Positions 1 through 8,559 of a DNA stretch of 31,325 bases are shown here, in pieces (position 1 is the first letter of the stretch; each line of letters starts with the position of its first letter). Source of the stretch: Willaertia magna. Lineage: Eukaryota > Heterolobosea > Eutetramitea > Acrasida > Naegleriidae. The notes beneath the pieces were generated by a model. It saw only the letters and a list, made by a program, of their open reading frames with translations. It ran no database searches and was not told where the DNA came from. The translations under genes were made by a program, and so were the position numbers. The stretch spans positions 1-31,325 of the forward strand of contig CADWAF010000239.1 in NCBI GenBank assembly GCA_902984215.1, given 5' to 3'.

Positions 1-556
1 TTGTTGTTGTTAAATTATTACCAAATGATGAAGGTTGTTGAAGAACAAAACATTTTCTAATTTTTATTGTAACTGGAAGAATTTGAAATCTATGAGCTAA
101 TACTAATAATTCACTTAATTGATTAACTTGACATTGTATATATCCAGAATAAAAATATTTAATTAATAATGAAAAAATAATTGGATTTTCTTGAATTTGA
201 ATTTTAATTAATTTACTATTATTATCTTTACCATTCTCTAATTGTTTATTATTATTTAATTTATGTAAATTATTATTATTATGAATTGGAGAATTTGGTG
301 TTAATGTTGGTGAAGAATTTGTTGATGAATTTGTTGTTGGAGATTTTTGTTTTGTTTCTAAATCAAATAAATTCTTAAAGAAACGTACTTTACATAAAAT
401 TACACGATGAGCATAAAGAAAATGTTTTTTTTCAGGGAATTCAAAAAGAATATCTGGAAAAGTATCTGGATTATTAAAACATTCACCAAATGTTGTTTCG
501 AAACATTTCATTAAAACCATTTCGTTGTCAATTGGCGAGGTTGAAAGGTTTGACAT
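1..556 (-). CDS. BTB/POZ domain protein, C-terminus beyond left edge
   Basis: The reading frame opens at ATG 556 (MSNLSTSPIDNEM) and stays open on the minus strand to base 1, giving about 185 residues. Residues about 31-65 contain PDILFEFPEKKHFLYAHRVI followed by LCKVRFFKNLF, the N-terminal half of a BTB/POZ fold: strand, buried histidine before the conserved helix, then an F-x-x-L/F end. An Asn/Ser/Thr-rich insert of about 45 residues follows. The second half resumes with FSLLIKYFYSGYIQC and LSELLVLAHRFQI, the usual helix pair. BTB domains dimerise and often recruit cullin-3 ubiquitin ligases; which role applies here cannot be read because the partner domains lie outside the window. The low-complexity insert inside the BTB fold is typical of amoebae with A+T-rich genomes. 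The gene is divergent to the receptor gene at 931. Confidence 0.75.
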   Translation of the reverse strand, partial: MSNLSTSPIDNEMVLMKCFETTFGECFNNPDTFPDILFEFPEKKHFLYAHRVILCKVRFFKNLFDLETKQKSPTTNSSTNSSPTLTPNSPIHNNNNLHKLNNNKQLENGKDNNSKLIKIQIQENPIIFSLLIKYFYSGYIQCQVNQLSELLVLAHRFQILPVTIKIRKCFVLQQPSSFGNNLTTT

Positions 557-930
557 TTTTTTTATTGTTTTGTTCAAACTTATCAATTTTTTATTTTCTA
601 AACATATTCTTCACTTGTCAATTTATTGATAAAAAAGCAGCTCAAATAATGTGAAAAAATGCTTAATGTCAGTATTCAAATCCCTTTCATTGTCAAACAA
701 CTCGGAAAATTGATTATGGCATTGATAATGTTAAAACAAAGATTATGATTGCTTGTGATTCACTAGTGATTCACTTTTACTTTCATTTTTAACTCTTTGC
801 AATGTAAATCATTTAGACCCTACGTACATAGTGATCGTCCAATTAATTATTAATTTGTAAATTAGTAACACCAAATCTACTTATTCAACTGAAATACTTT
901 ACAGTATTAATATCTACATACGAATCATCA
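557..930. promoter_or_regulatory. Divergent spacer between BTB and receptor genes
   Basis: This 374-base spacer has no open frame I would call a gene. It separates two divergent starts and so should contain both promoters. It holds a direct repeat (see 755-775). No tRNA-like or other RNA structure was seen. Confidence 0.5.
755..775. repeat. Tandem 10-bp direct repeat GTGATTCACT
   Basis: GTGATTCACT occurs at 755-764 and again at 766-775, one A between them, so the copies are 11 bp apart, about one helical turn. Each contains TGATTCA, close to the bZIP (AP-1 type) half-site pair TGA-TCA. It could be a double transcription-factor site for either flanking gene; this is inference. Confidence 0.4.
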
Positions 931-3384
931 ATGTTATTAATAATTTCATCGAACAATTTTTTAAAAAAAATAATAATGAAGAATGTAATTGTTCCAGTAC
1001 GGGAAGCATCAGCTTCTTTTGTTTTATCTAAGGTAGATTCAACTCATTCAATGGAGTTTAAATCTTATAGTCGTAATAAAGTAGAGGAAGATATTATAAT
1101 ATTAGAAACTACTGGTTCTTATTCTATAAGATGTTGCTTAATGAGTGTATTTACTGTAGCAATATTATTATGTATTGTTTCATTAGTTGTTATTTGGGCT
1201 ACTCCTTTTAGTACTTCAATATCTACCCTAGCCTATGATGTAAGGGAAAGTAATTTTAATACTATAAAGAATTTTATAATAAAAACAACAAATGAAGTTG
1301 TAATGATATCTGAGGTTAATCAACACTTAATGTCTAATAATTATAACATAAGTAATACAGAAAAAATTATTGCTGACACTTTTCAAATATATAAAGCTCT
1401 ATATCACTACCATTCTGACATTATGGTTACAGTTTATGTTGGTGATAATAGAGGAAATTGTTTAGGTATAATGAACGTTGAAAAGGTGCCTATGCTTTTT
1501 CAAATGTGGGAAGGCACTGGCAATCCTTACAATGAAACATGGTTAACAACGTGTAGTGATATGTATTTACATAATACTTGTGTTAGAAATAATACACCTG
1601 ACATTATAAATCCAAGATTTAATATGACGCCATTAGTTGAAATAGCGAAGCAACATCCAGGGAAACCTTATTGGATAGAGTCTTACATTGATGTTACAAT
1701 GCCTAACGTTGTGTTTATATCAATCATCTCAAGTGTTATCAAGAAAGGTTATACTGAACCACCCTTTTATTTTGGGTTTGACATTTCAGTTAAGTCAATT
1801 TCTGATTTTTTGAAAACTATACTTGACAAAAAGATACAATCGACAGCGTTTGTGCTGGAAGCTGATACTGGTTACATTATTGCATCAAGTAGTTCTTCTC
1901 TTAGCTTTTCCACTGTTGATGATAAGGGAAATATTGAAAGAAAAACAGGGTTGACATTTGGTGATCCCTCAATAACAAAGTTAACTAAGTTTATTTTAGA
2001 CACATTTCGTTCTTTGAAAGGAATTAAATGTGACCAAACTGTTCACACTGAATATGAACAAGATTTTGTTGCTGTGTATAGGTTATGTACGCCTCAAGGA
2101 TTGAATTGGATTGTGGTATTGTCATCTTTAAAATGGAATTATACTGGATCAATGACAATTGCAGTTATAGTAGCATCTGTTTGCAGTGTAATGGTTATTA
2201 TTTTTGGTGTGCTTGCTAGTTTGTTTTTAAGTGTTAGAATGGTTTCGCCTTTTGCTGAGCTCATAAAGCTTTTTGACTCTGTTGGTAATTTGGAAATGGA
2301 CAAGATGTCTATTAAATTATCTAGATTTTCAGAAGTGTCAGAATTACAATTGAACTTTGTAAATATGATAAAACAATTGAGGTTGTATAGAGGATTTATC
2401 CCTGCACACATTTTGTCACAATTGGAAAATCCAACAACCAGCGTACCAGATAATGAGTTAACAAGTCACAAATCTTTAAGGAAGAAAGGAATAAGAAAAC
2501 AGAGTGATGCTTCTGTTTTTATTCCTGCAACGTTAGGTCAAAACAAATTCTCTTTATACTTGGAAAAAAAGCATATTTCAATACTTGGTATACACATTGT
2601 AGGTTTTAGCCATTGGCTTACTACCATTCCTCATTCAGACATTGTTGGGGTATTGAATGACGTTTTTACTGAGATAAATAAGTTAACAAAAACATCTATG
2701 GGATACTTGGGAAGCTTAGAGAATGGAACTATAACAATTTCTTGGAACTCTGCAATAGATCAAACAAGATATGAGGTGAAATCTGTGTCATCAGCAAGTA
2801 CCTTAATGAAAAAACTAAATGATTTAAAATCAAAGTGGCACCGTGAGGAATTACATTTAATAGCTCATACAAATTTCTTGATGGCAGTTGCAGAGCAAGA
2901 AGTGTTGTGCGGAAATGTTGGCACTGAAGATTTAAAAAATTTTACAATATTTGGGTCCTCAAAGAAAAATATTATGTCTATGATTAATCTTGGACATAAA
3001 CTTAACATTCCAATTACTATAACTGAAAATCTAGCGGAGGTGTGTCAATTAAATTTTAACTCTAGATTAATTGGCTTTGTAGATTTTGCGGCTGGTTCTG
3101 ATTTTTTAAACGAAAACAAGTGTATTTACAAACTTATTAAGGTATTCCAATTGGGTGAGTCAAAAAACGTAGAAATGAACGAATGGATGTACGAATTAGA
3201 TCAGAAAGAGAAGTTAGGGGTATGGTCTAATTACAATGCTGGTGTTAAGGCATTCCTTGAGTCCAGGTTTGTTGAGGCATTGGTGCTGTTCGAAAATTTT
3301 GCAAGTGCAAACAAAACAGAAGATCTGCCAACAACACAATTTATTATAGAATGTCGCAAACAAATCAATAAGTTATCTTACTAA
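931..3384 (+). CDS. Two-pass receptor with degenerate class III cyclase domain
   Basis: The 817-residue protein has a short cytosolic N-terminus, a membrane segment at about 67-92, an extracellular region at about 93-404 with several N-glycosylation-type sites and paired cysteines (Cache-like layout), a second membrane segment at about 405-436, then a HAMP-like stretch. LYRGFIPAHIL, the helix usually seen just before cyclase catalytic domains, follows. The cyclase-like domain spans about 546-735. The first metal aspartate expected in the F-x-D-I-x-G-F context is histidine (IHIVGF, H555), and the second expected in G-D-G is lost (LENGTI, 596-601). The C-terminal tail (W-S-N-Y-N-A-G, then a helical pair) is one often found after protist and bacterial cyclases. 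So it probably senses a ligand but does not make cAMP alone; it could act as a heterodimer partner. ATG 976 (residue 16) is a possible alternative start. Confidence 0.7.
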   Translation: MLLIISSNNFLKKIIMKNVIVPVREASASFVLSKVDSTHSMEFKSYSRNKVEEDIIILETTGSYSIRCCLMSVFTVAILLCIVSLVVIWATPFSTSISTLAYDVRESNFNTIKNFIIKTTNEVVMISEVNQHLMSNNYNISNTEKIIADTFQIYKALYHYHSDIMVTVYVGDNRGNCLGIMNVEKVPMLFQMWEGTGNPYNETWLTTCSDMYLHNTCVRNNTPDIINPRFNMTPLVEIAKQHPGKPYWIESYIDVTMPNVVFISIISSVIKKGYTEPPFYFGFDISVKSISDFLKTILDKKIQSTAFVLEADTGYIIASSSSSLSFSTVDDKGNIERKTGLTFGDPSITKLTKFILDTFRSLKGIKCDQTVHTEYEQDFVAVYRLCTPQGLNWIVVLSSLKWNYTGSMTIAVIVASVCSVMVIIFGVLASLFLSVRMVSPFAELIKLFDSVGNLEMDKMSIKLSRFSEVSELQLNFVNMIKQLRLYRGFIPAHILSQLENPTTSVPDNELTSHKSLRKKGIRKQSDASVFIPATLGQNKFSLYLEKKHISILGIHIVGFSHWLTTIPHSDIVGVLNDVFTEINKLTKTSMGYLGSLENGTITISWNSAIDQTRYEVKSVSSASTLMKKLNDLKSKWHREELHLIAHTNFLMAVAEQEVLCGNVGTEDLKNFTIFGSSKKNIMSMINLGHKLNIPITITENLAEVCQLNFNSRLIGFVDFAAGSDFLNENKCIYKLIKVFQLGESKNVEMNEWMYELDQKEKLGVWSNYNAGVKAFLESRFVEALVLFENFASANKTEDLPTTQFIIECRKQINKLSY

Positions 3385-3402
3385 TGACGACATTGTTTTC
3401 AT

Positions 3403-3416
3403 AATAAATATTTATT
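3403..3416. terminator. Palindromic poly(A) signal shared by convergent genes
   Basis: AATAAATATTTATT reads AATAAA on both strands: 3403-3408 on plus, after the receptor stop, and 3411-3416 on minus, touching the EF-Ts stop. It may serve both transcripts in this 31-nt intergenic gap. The motif is common by chance in A+T-rich DNA, so confidence is modest. Confidence 0.35.
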
Positions 3417-4537
3417 TAATTGGTTTTTGCTTGTTCAGCAACTTCCTCAGCAAATGATTTTTTAGAAATTTGTAAACCTTCACCAACCTTCATTCTTACA
3501 AAATCAATAATTTGTACACCTTCATCTTTACAAAATTGTTCTACAGTAATCTTTTGATCTAAAACCCATGGTTGAGCTAATAAAACATATTCACCAAAGA
3601 ATTGCTTATTTAATTGACCTTCAATCATTTTGTCAACAATATCTTTTGGTCTTTCTTTAAAAACTTTACCTTCTCTTTCAGCTTGTTCTTTTTCTTCTTC
3701 TAATCTCTTTCTTAACATATTTCTTTCATATTCTATAACATCATCAGGTACTTGTTCTTTTGTTAAATAATTTGGAGTCATACCACAAATATGCATAGCA
3801 ACTTGTCTACCTAAACTTTGAATAGTTTGAACATCTCTTTCTTTTAATGATTTAATTAAAACTAAAGATGCACTTCCACCCATACTTTCAGTCTTTGCAT
3901 TATGTAAATATCCAACTAATTGAACATTTTCAGTATCTTTATTTTCTAAAACTTTAACTCTTCTAATTTTAACATTTTCACGTAAAACTCCAACTAATTC
4001 ATGTAATTTATCTTTTATAGTTTGATTATCGAAAATACTCTTATTCTCTAAAATCTCATTATTCATTACATTTTCATCAATCTCAACTGCATATTCTCTT
4101 TTACTTAAATTCTCTACTTTAACTAAACCATTTGAACATTCTTCAACAACTTGTTTAAAACGTTCGGAATTAACTACAAAATCTGTTTCTGAATTAACTT
4201 CTAATAAAACTGCTCTTTTATTATCATGTTGAGCGATAGATATAACTCCTTCAGCAGTTGCTCTACTACTTTTCTTTGCTGCTGTTTGTAATCCTTTTTG
4301 ACGTAACCATTCTTTTGCTTTATCTAATTCTCCATTATTTTCTTCTAAAGCTTTGCGACATAAGCCTAAAGGTGCATCGGTATCTGCTCTTAATTGTTTT
4401 AATGTATCCATATTAACAGCCTTCATGAATTGATTATTATGGAAATAACATTTCATAGAAGATGAGGATAACAAGCCTTGGAAAGAAGAATTCTTTTTTG
4501 CGAAAAGGTTAGTAGAACGGAATAAACGTGGAAGCAT
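3416..4537 (-). CDS. TSFM: Mitochondrial translation elongation factor Ts
   Basis: The 373-residue protein is EF-Ts, the guanine nucleotide exchange factor for EF-Tu, here the mitochondrial form. Residues 1-42 are rich in Arg, Lys, Ser and Phe with almost no acidic residues (MLPRLFRSTNLFAKKNSSF), a mitochondrial targeting sequence. The UBA-like module at about 43-82 contains LRADTDAPLGLCRKAL, the family's L-R-x-x-T-x-A-P signature. The core follows with AVLLEVNSETDFVVNSERF at about 109-127, the second EF-Ts signature, and the C-terminal half carries HICGMTPNYL and WVLDQKITVEQF, both typical. Length is normal for a mitochondrial EF-Ts with a presequence and no intron is needed. The start at 4537 is preferred because it supplies the presequence. 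It is divergent to the ZIP gene. Confidence 0.93.
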   Translation of the reverse strand: MLPRLFRSTNLFAKKNSSFQGLLSSSSMKCYFHNNQFMKAVNMDTLKQLRADTDAPLGLCRKALEENNGELDKAKEWLRQKGLQTAAKKSSRATAEGVISIAQHDNKRAVLLEVNSETDFVVNSERFKQVVEECSNGLVKVENLSKREYAVEIDENVMNNEILENKSIFDNQTIKDKLHELVGVLRENVKIRRVKVLENKDTENVQLVGYLHNAKTESMGGSASLVLIKSLKERDVQTIQSLGRQVAMHICGMTPNYLTKEQVPDDVIEYERNMLRKRLEEEKEQAEREGKVFKERPKDIVDKMIEGQLNKQFFGEYVLLAQPWVLDQKITVEQFCKDEGVQIIDFVRMKVGEGLQISKKSFAEEVAEQAKTN

Positions 4538-4754
4538 TTTTTAATATTTTTTTTCAACACAAAAAACATCTTGTTGATTGAATTAAGTGTTCTTTTGCTA
4601 GAAGAACAACAATTAAAACTAACACATTAAGATAATTATTAACACTGGATTGATTCATGTGTTTTATAACTTTCCACCAAACTGCTGGTTTTTCACACAC
4701 AAGAAATTGATCAAAAATAATTTCGGAGCTTGTTGTTGATAAAAAAATAAAATC

Positions 4755-5735
4755 ATGGATAGTTATCCAACATTAGTTTTAAAATCATGTGCCATTATGG
4801 CAGTATTCATAAGTGTTTGGATTGGTGCATTACTCCCATTCGTTATTCGTAGAGGTTCATGTATTTCTGAAAAGAGACAAACCCAAATAATTTCTTTATT
4901 TAATTGTGTTTCTGGTGGATTTTTCGTTTCTGCTTCAATGTTTCATATTTTAACATCATCTGCTGGTAGTTTTCAAAAATTAAGTAAATTATTGGATGGA
5001 AAAGGAATAGCTCAATATCCAGCATTTCCTTACATGATAATGAGTTTAGGGTTTATGATTCCTTTTTTAATTCAACATATTTTGGGTGCAATTATTATTA
5101 CAAAAGATAGTGATGAAGAAGAAGAAAGTTATGGACAAATTGTTGAAATTAATAATGGAGATAAAAGAAGAAATAAACATGATAAAGATTCTTCTCATAA
5201 ATTAGTTTCAATATTGATGACATGTGTAATGAGTACATTAAGTTTTTTAATTGGTATTACTTCTGGTGTTATTAGTGACACAAGTGAAGCAGCAGTTTTA
5301 GTATTTACAATGATTTTCCATAAATCTATTGCTGGGTTTAGTGTTTCTACTCAAGCTATTAAGGCAAACTTTCCAGTTTGGCAAAGAATTATTCCAATGA
5401 CATTTGCATTCTCTTTAACAACACCAGCAGGTATATTTACTGGAATAATGTTATCTAGATTTATCACAAACCAATTTATATTTTTAATAATTGGAATTAT
5501 ATTTAAAAGTTTAGGTAGTGGAATGTTTATTTATTTAGCAACAATGATTATATTACGTAATGAATTAAAGATTTTAACGCCTGGAGGTCATCATCATTCT
5601 AGTGGAGATGAAAAACCAATTGAAATTACAAAATCTCATAGAAATTTCATATTTTTAAAATTAGTATTTATATTTATTGGATATTTAATTATGACAATAC
5701 CATATAATAAAATATTTAACACATTTATGAATTAA
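4755..5735 (+). CDS. ZIP-family metal transporter-like protein with altered metal site
   Basis: The 326-residue membrane protein has the ZIP (SLC39) layout: three membrane helices, a charged variable loop at about 120-150 (DSDEEEES, then basic and His-containing), then about five more helices. SGGFFVSASMFHIL in helix 2 and FHKSIAGFSVSTQ in helix 5 match the ZIP1-3 (ZIP II) pattern. Helix 4, normally H-S-x-F-E-G-x-A-x-G, reads LSFLIGITSGV, so the metal-binding His and Glu are replaced by Leu and Ile, while the helix-5 His is kept. The loop before the last helix holds GGHHHSSGDE, a possible metal-sensing cluster. ZIP proteins import zinc or iron into the cytosol; the lost helix-4 ligands make substrate and activity uncertain. 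The stop codon overlaps that of RCL1 on the other strand (TTAA, 5732-5735). Confidence 0.72.
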   Translation: MDSYPTLVLKSCAIMAVFISVWIGALLPFVIRRGSCISEKRQTQIISLFNCVSGGFFVSASMFHILTSSAGSFQKLSKLLDGKGIAQYPAFPYMIMSLGFMIPFLIQHILGAIIITKDSDEEEESYGQIVEINNGDKRRNKHDKDSSHKLVSILMTCVMSTLSFLIGITSGVISDTSEAAVLVFTMIFHKSIAGFSVSTQAIKANFPVWQRIIPMTFAFSLTTPAGIFTGIMLSRFITNQFIFLIIGIIFKSLGSGMFIYLATMIILRNELKILTPGGHHHSSGDEKPIEITKSHRNFIFLKLVFIFIGYLIMTIPYNKIFNTFMN

Positions 5736-6937
5736 TTACTTTTTCTTGAAATATTTTTGTAACCACTTCCAACACAACTTAATACAACAGTTCTAGAATC
5801 ATGTTCAGGAGTAATCTTAAATGTTACACCTAAAAACTGTTTAATATGTCTTAAATATTGTATTGCATAAGTATTTAATTTACCAACCCTTACTTTTGAA
5901 ACATCTTCACTTGTTAAAGACATTAATAAAAACATATACCATTGATTTGTAGAATCAATACAACCTCCTTTATAAATCTCATCAAATAAAATCTTTGCAG
6001 TATGTCTACCAACATCTTCAGGTATCTTCATCCATTCTTGATCACCTTCCTTATCTGAAGAAATAATATATTCTTGTATTTGATCTGGAACATATTCAAC
6101 ACTTAATCTACAACCTGTATCAGTTTCAGCTTGTAAATATAAAGACCATCCAGGACTATTTCCACTTGTCTTTCCAGAATAATGATCAGTATAAACCCAA
6201 ATGTCAGGGATATAATAATTTAATAAAGAACGAGCACCTTCAACTAAACGATTTGACATTAATGGAGCAACTCTAGTACTATAAGCAATACCTCTAATTC
6301 TTTTAATCATTCCTTCATCTAATAACTGTACTGGACTTAAATGTTCTTTAACAATTGTTGGACATTCAAATCTAACTTCACCTCCACCATTAGGACATGC
6401 TCCTCTCTTTAATATTTGTAAACTCATTGGTGATACTTCATGTGAATGATTTTTAATGAAATTCTCAAATAAATGTAAAGTAGAATTACGAAACATATCA
6501 ACTGACATATCTAATGGATGATTTGTAATTCCACGTAATAAAATTGAACTTGGAAATTTACCAAATGGACATAATGATATTAATCCTTCTAGATAATAAC
6601 CTATTCCTCTTTCTAGTCCACAATCAAATACTATAGATCCTATTCCACTTCCAATAATTACTCCAGGTTTGTATGTTACTGTATCTCCTAGTGCATTAAT
6701 TTCTATTTTTGTACCTTTTGTTATTTTATCCATTAATGTTAAAAAATTACGTTCAAATTCTTTAATTCCACCTTTATTACTTCTAATTTTTTGTATTTGT
6801 ATTGGTTTACTTGTTAATGTAGATAATATTATTCTCATTCGGAATGATTTACTTCCTTGAAAAATTAATATTGGTGAATTAACAGTACTTTTATTTACCA
6901 CCGCAGTGTGGTTTCTTGCTTTCACTTCTTTTGGCAT
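5732..6937 (-). CDS. RCL1: RNA 3'-terminal phosphate cyclase-like protein RCL1
   Basis: The 401-residue protein matches RCL1 nearly end to end. Family landmarks are FQGSKSFRMRIILSTLT at the N-terminus (GS-N/S-FR-R), KIRSNKGGIKEFERNF, RGIGYYLEGL, LRGITN, the glycine-rich CPNGGGEVRFECP, IKRIRGIAYSTRVAPLMSNR, PDIWVYTDHYSGKTSGNSPG, YKGGCIDSTNQ and the late EDVSKVRVGKL. RCL1 is the non-cyclase branch of the RtcA family. In the nucleolus it works with Bms1 in the small-subunit processome and is required for 18S rRNA processing. The glycine-rich loop and absence of the cyclase catalytic histidine context fit RCL1 rather than RtcA. Its start lies 77 nt from the end of the sirtuin-like gene on the same strand, so its promoter is very compact or overlaps that gene's 3' end. 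Confidence 0.95.
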   Translation of the reverse strand: MPKEVKARNHTAVVNKSTVNSPILIFQGSKSFRMRIILSTLTSKPIQIQKIRSNKGGIKEFERNFLTLMDKITKGTKIEINALGDTVTYKPGVIIGSGIGSIVFDCGLERGIGYYLEGLISLCPFGKFPSSILLRGITNHPLDMSVDMFRNSTLHLFENFIKNHSHEVSPMSLQILKRGACPNGGGEVRFECPTIVKEHLSPVQLLDEGMIKRIRGIAYSTRVAPLMSNRLVEGARSLLNYYIPDIWVYTDHYSGKTSGNSPGWSLYLQAETDTGCRLSVEYVPDQIQEYIISSDKEGDQEWMKIPEDVGRHTAKILFDEIYKGGCIDSTNQWYMFLLMSLTSEDVSKVRVGKLNTYAIQYLRHIKQFLGVTFKITPEHDSRTVVLSCVGSGYKNISRKSN

Positions 6938-7014
6938 TTTTTTTTACAACATTCAAGTAATTATTTGAATGCTGTCAATTTTAATTTTCATTTTGCAGTG
7001 TTATTGATGATATA

Positions 7015-8072
7015 CTACTGGAGAAGAGATAGATAATGATCAATTTCTTTAAGGGCATCTACGTTCTTTTGTTGGATAGTTAATATTCTTGGAGAGTCCT
7101 TTAATTCTTGGTTGTGTACAGTATTACATTCATTTTCTCCCATATTAATTCTAATTAAACAAGCCTTTTCACAATCCACCAATACATTTTCACTTTAAAA
7201 GTTATAGGAATATTTAATTAATATTTAATTAATACTTACACTTCCAATCGTATGGATGGAACTCTTAATCCACAACCTAATTCCAAGATAACAAAAGGAT
7301 ATTTCTTGTCACTTTCTTTACATAATGTTTCAACAGCACATTCCCATGCAACATATCTATCTTCTTCTACTTCATTTCTTATATATTGACCTAAATCTCC
7401 AAACATTAAAACATTTGGCATTAAATAATTATCTTTGCATTTAGAACATTTGAATTCATCAATGTTATTAACTAATTTCATACTCTCTTCATTTACTTTA
7501 CAATTTTCAATTAATTTATATAATTCTTGTTCCGGTGACAAAGTATTCCAAATAGATTTATTATCACAAGGCTTTCCACATTGCCAATTAAAAACATGAC
7601 CATGAATATTATAAACTTCTTGTTCTGGAAAGAATCTATTGAAGTGATAATCAACATTTGATGAATAAACAAACATATTAGATGCAACATTTGAGTTTTC
7701 TTTAAACCAATCCTTTTCATTTAAAAATTCAACTTGCTTCTTCTTTAAGGCTTGATTTTCAACTTTATTAAACCTTTCTTCTCTCCATTTCTTTAAAATC
7801 TCATATCCTTCATGAGGTTTAGTTGATTGATACATTCTTAAACTATTTATCCAAAATCCATAATATAATTCTAATTCTTCTTTATTTTCAAATAGTGAAA
7901 CTGGTCTAGCTAAATCATGATAAGTAATATTTAAATCTTTATAAGCCTTTATATTACAAATATCATTATAAACAGGTAAGCCACTATCGGAACTCATACC
8001 AGCCCCAACACAAACTAAAACAAAATCGGCTTGTTGAAGAAGTTCAGCTGCTTTCTTATACAAGCCTTCCAT
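7015..8072 (-). CDS. Sirtuin-like NAD-dependent deacylase, two exons
   Basis: Exon 1 is 8072-7240, exon 2 is 7192-7015, joined across a 47-nt GT-AG intron; 336 residues. The longest frame begins at TTG 8093 with a stop just before it, so ATG 8072 is the start. Sirtuin features are the NAD loop VGAGMSSDSGLPVY (about 18-31), SNVDYHF (N139, D141), the catalytic histidine in NIHGHVF (H157), and two Cys pairs (CGKPC and CSKC) that form the zinc site. NVLMFGD follows, and exon 2 completes the C-terminal NAD-binding strand ENVLVDCEKACLIRINMGE. Without splicing the protein would stop before this strand. The family removes acyl groups from lysines using NAD. The NAD loop has N-terminal changes and a long helical insert (about 45-110), typical of the divergent bacterial and protist branch, so the preferred acyl group is unknown. 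Confidence 0.85.
7193..7239 (-). other. Intron of the sirtuin-like gene
   Basis: 47-nt, A+T-rich, donor GTAAGT, acceptor AAAG, phase 2. Removing it restores an open frame of 59 more codons with sirtuin-type sequence, which is strong evidence that it is real. Confidence 0.85.
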
Positions 8073-8559
8073 TTTTTCTTTCAAGGTTGTCAACTAATTA
8101 ATACTTTCTTCTACTAGCTTGTTGTTGTTAATGGTTCGTTCTCTATATTGCACTTTTATTGTCAACATGATGCTGAAATAACAACAGTGGTGTGAAAGTG
8201 GTGACATTGATTCTTTGGAGAACACACAATAAGAGATTCAACCCCTTTCTATTTTTCTAATGCAAATGGTTGCCATTCACCACAACACTAAAGTCCATTA
8301 GGTTTTTCACATAAGGCAAAAATCATGCGGTTGTAACTGTGAAGCTTTAGGAATTGTCTATCAATTTTCTCGGTTTATTATTCATTCCACGCTTTCACTA
8401 AAACAATTACACAACAAAAAAAAACAATAGATTTTTTGCTGCGACTTGCTCTCTTCCAAACAATACATTGTTCACGTCTTGTGTGTAAAGTGGAACAAAC
8501 CTAATTCAAAAAAAAACTAACTAATATTTTCATCTCATAATTAATTGTGACAATAGATT
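8073..8559. promoter_or_regulatory. Divergent spacer, sirtuin and zinc-finger genes
   Basis: This 487-base stretch is the longest spacer in the window. It carries no convincing coding frame, tRNA or structured RNA. It must hold the two divergent promoters; A-runs (for example near 8413-8425 and 8509-8516) and T-rich patches are the only visible structure. Confidence 0.45.

Noticed and set aside
8073..8093. Start of the sirtuin at TTG 8093
   Set aside because: Eukaryotic initiation at TTG is unlikely and ATG 8072 lies 7 codons inside. The same reasoning moves the starts of the Zn2Cys6 and CDT1-like genes to 11508 and 14463.
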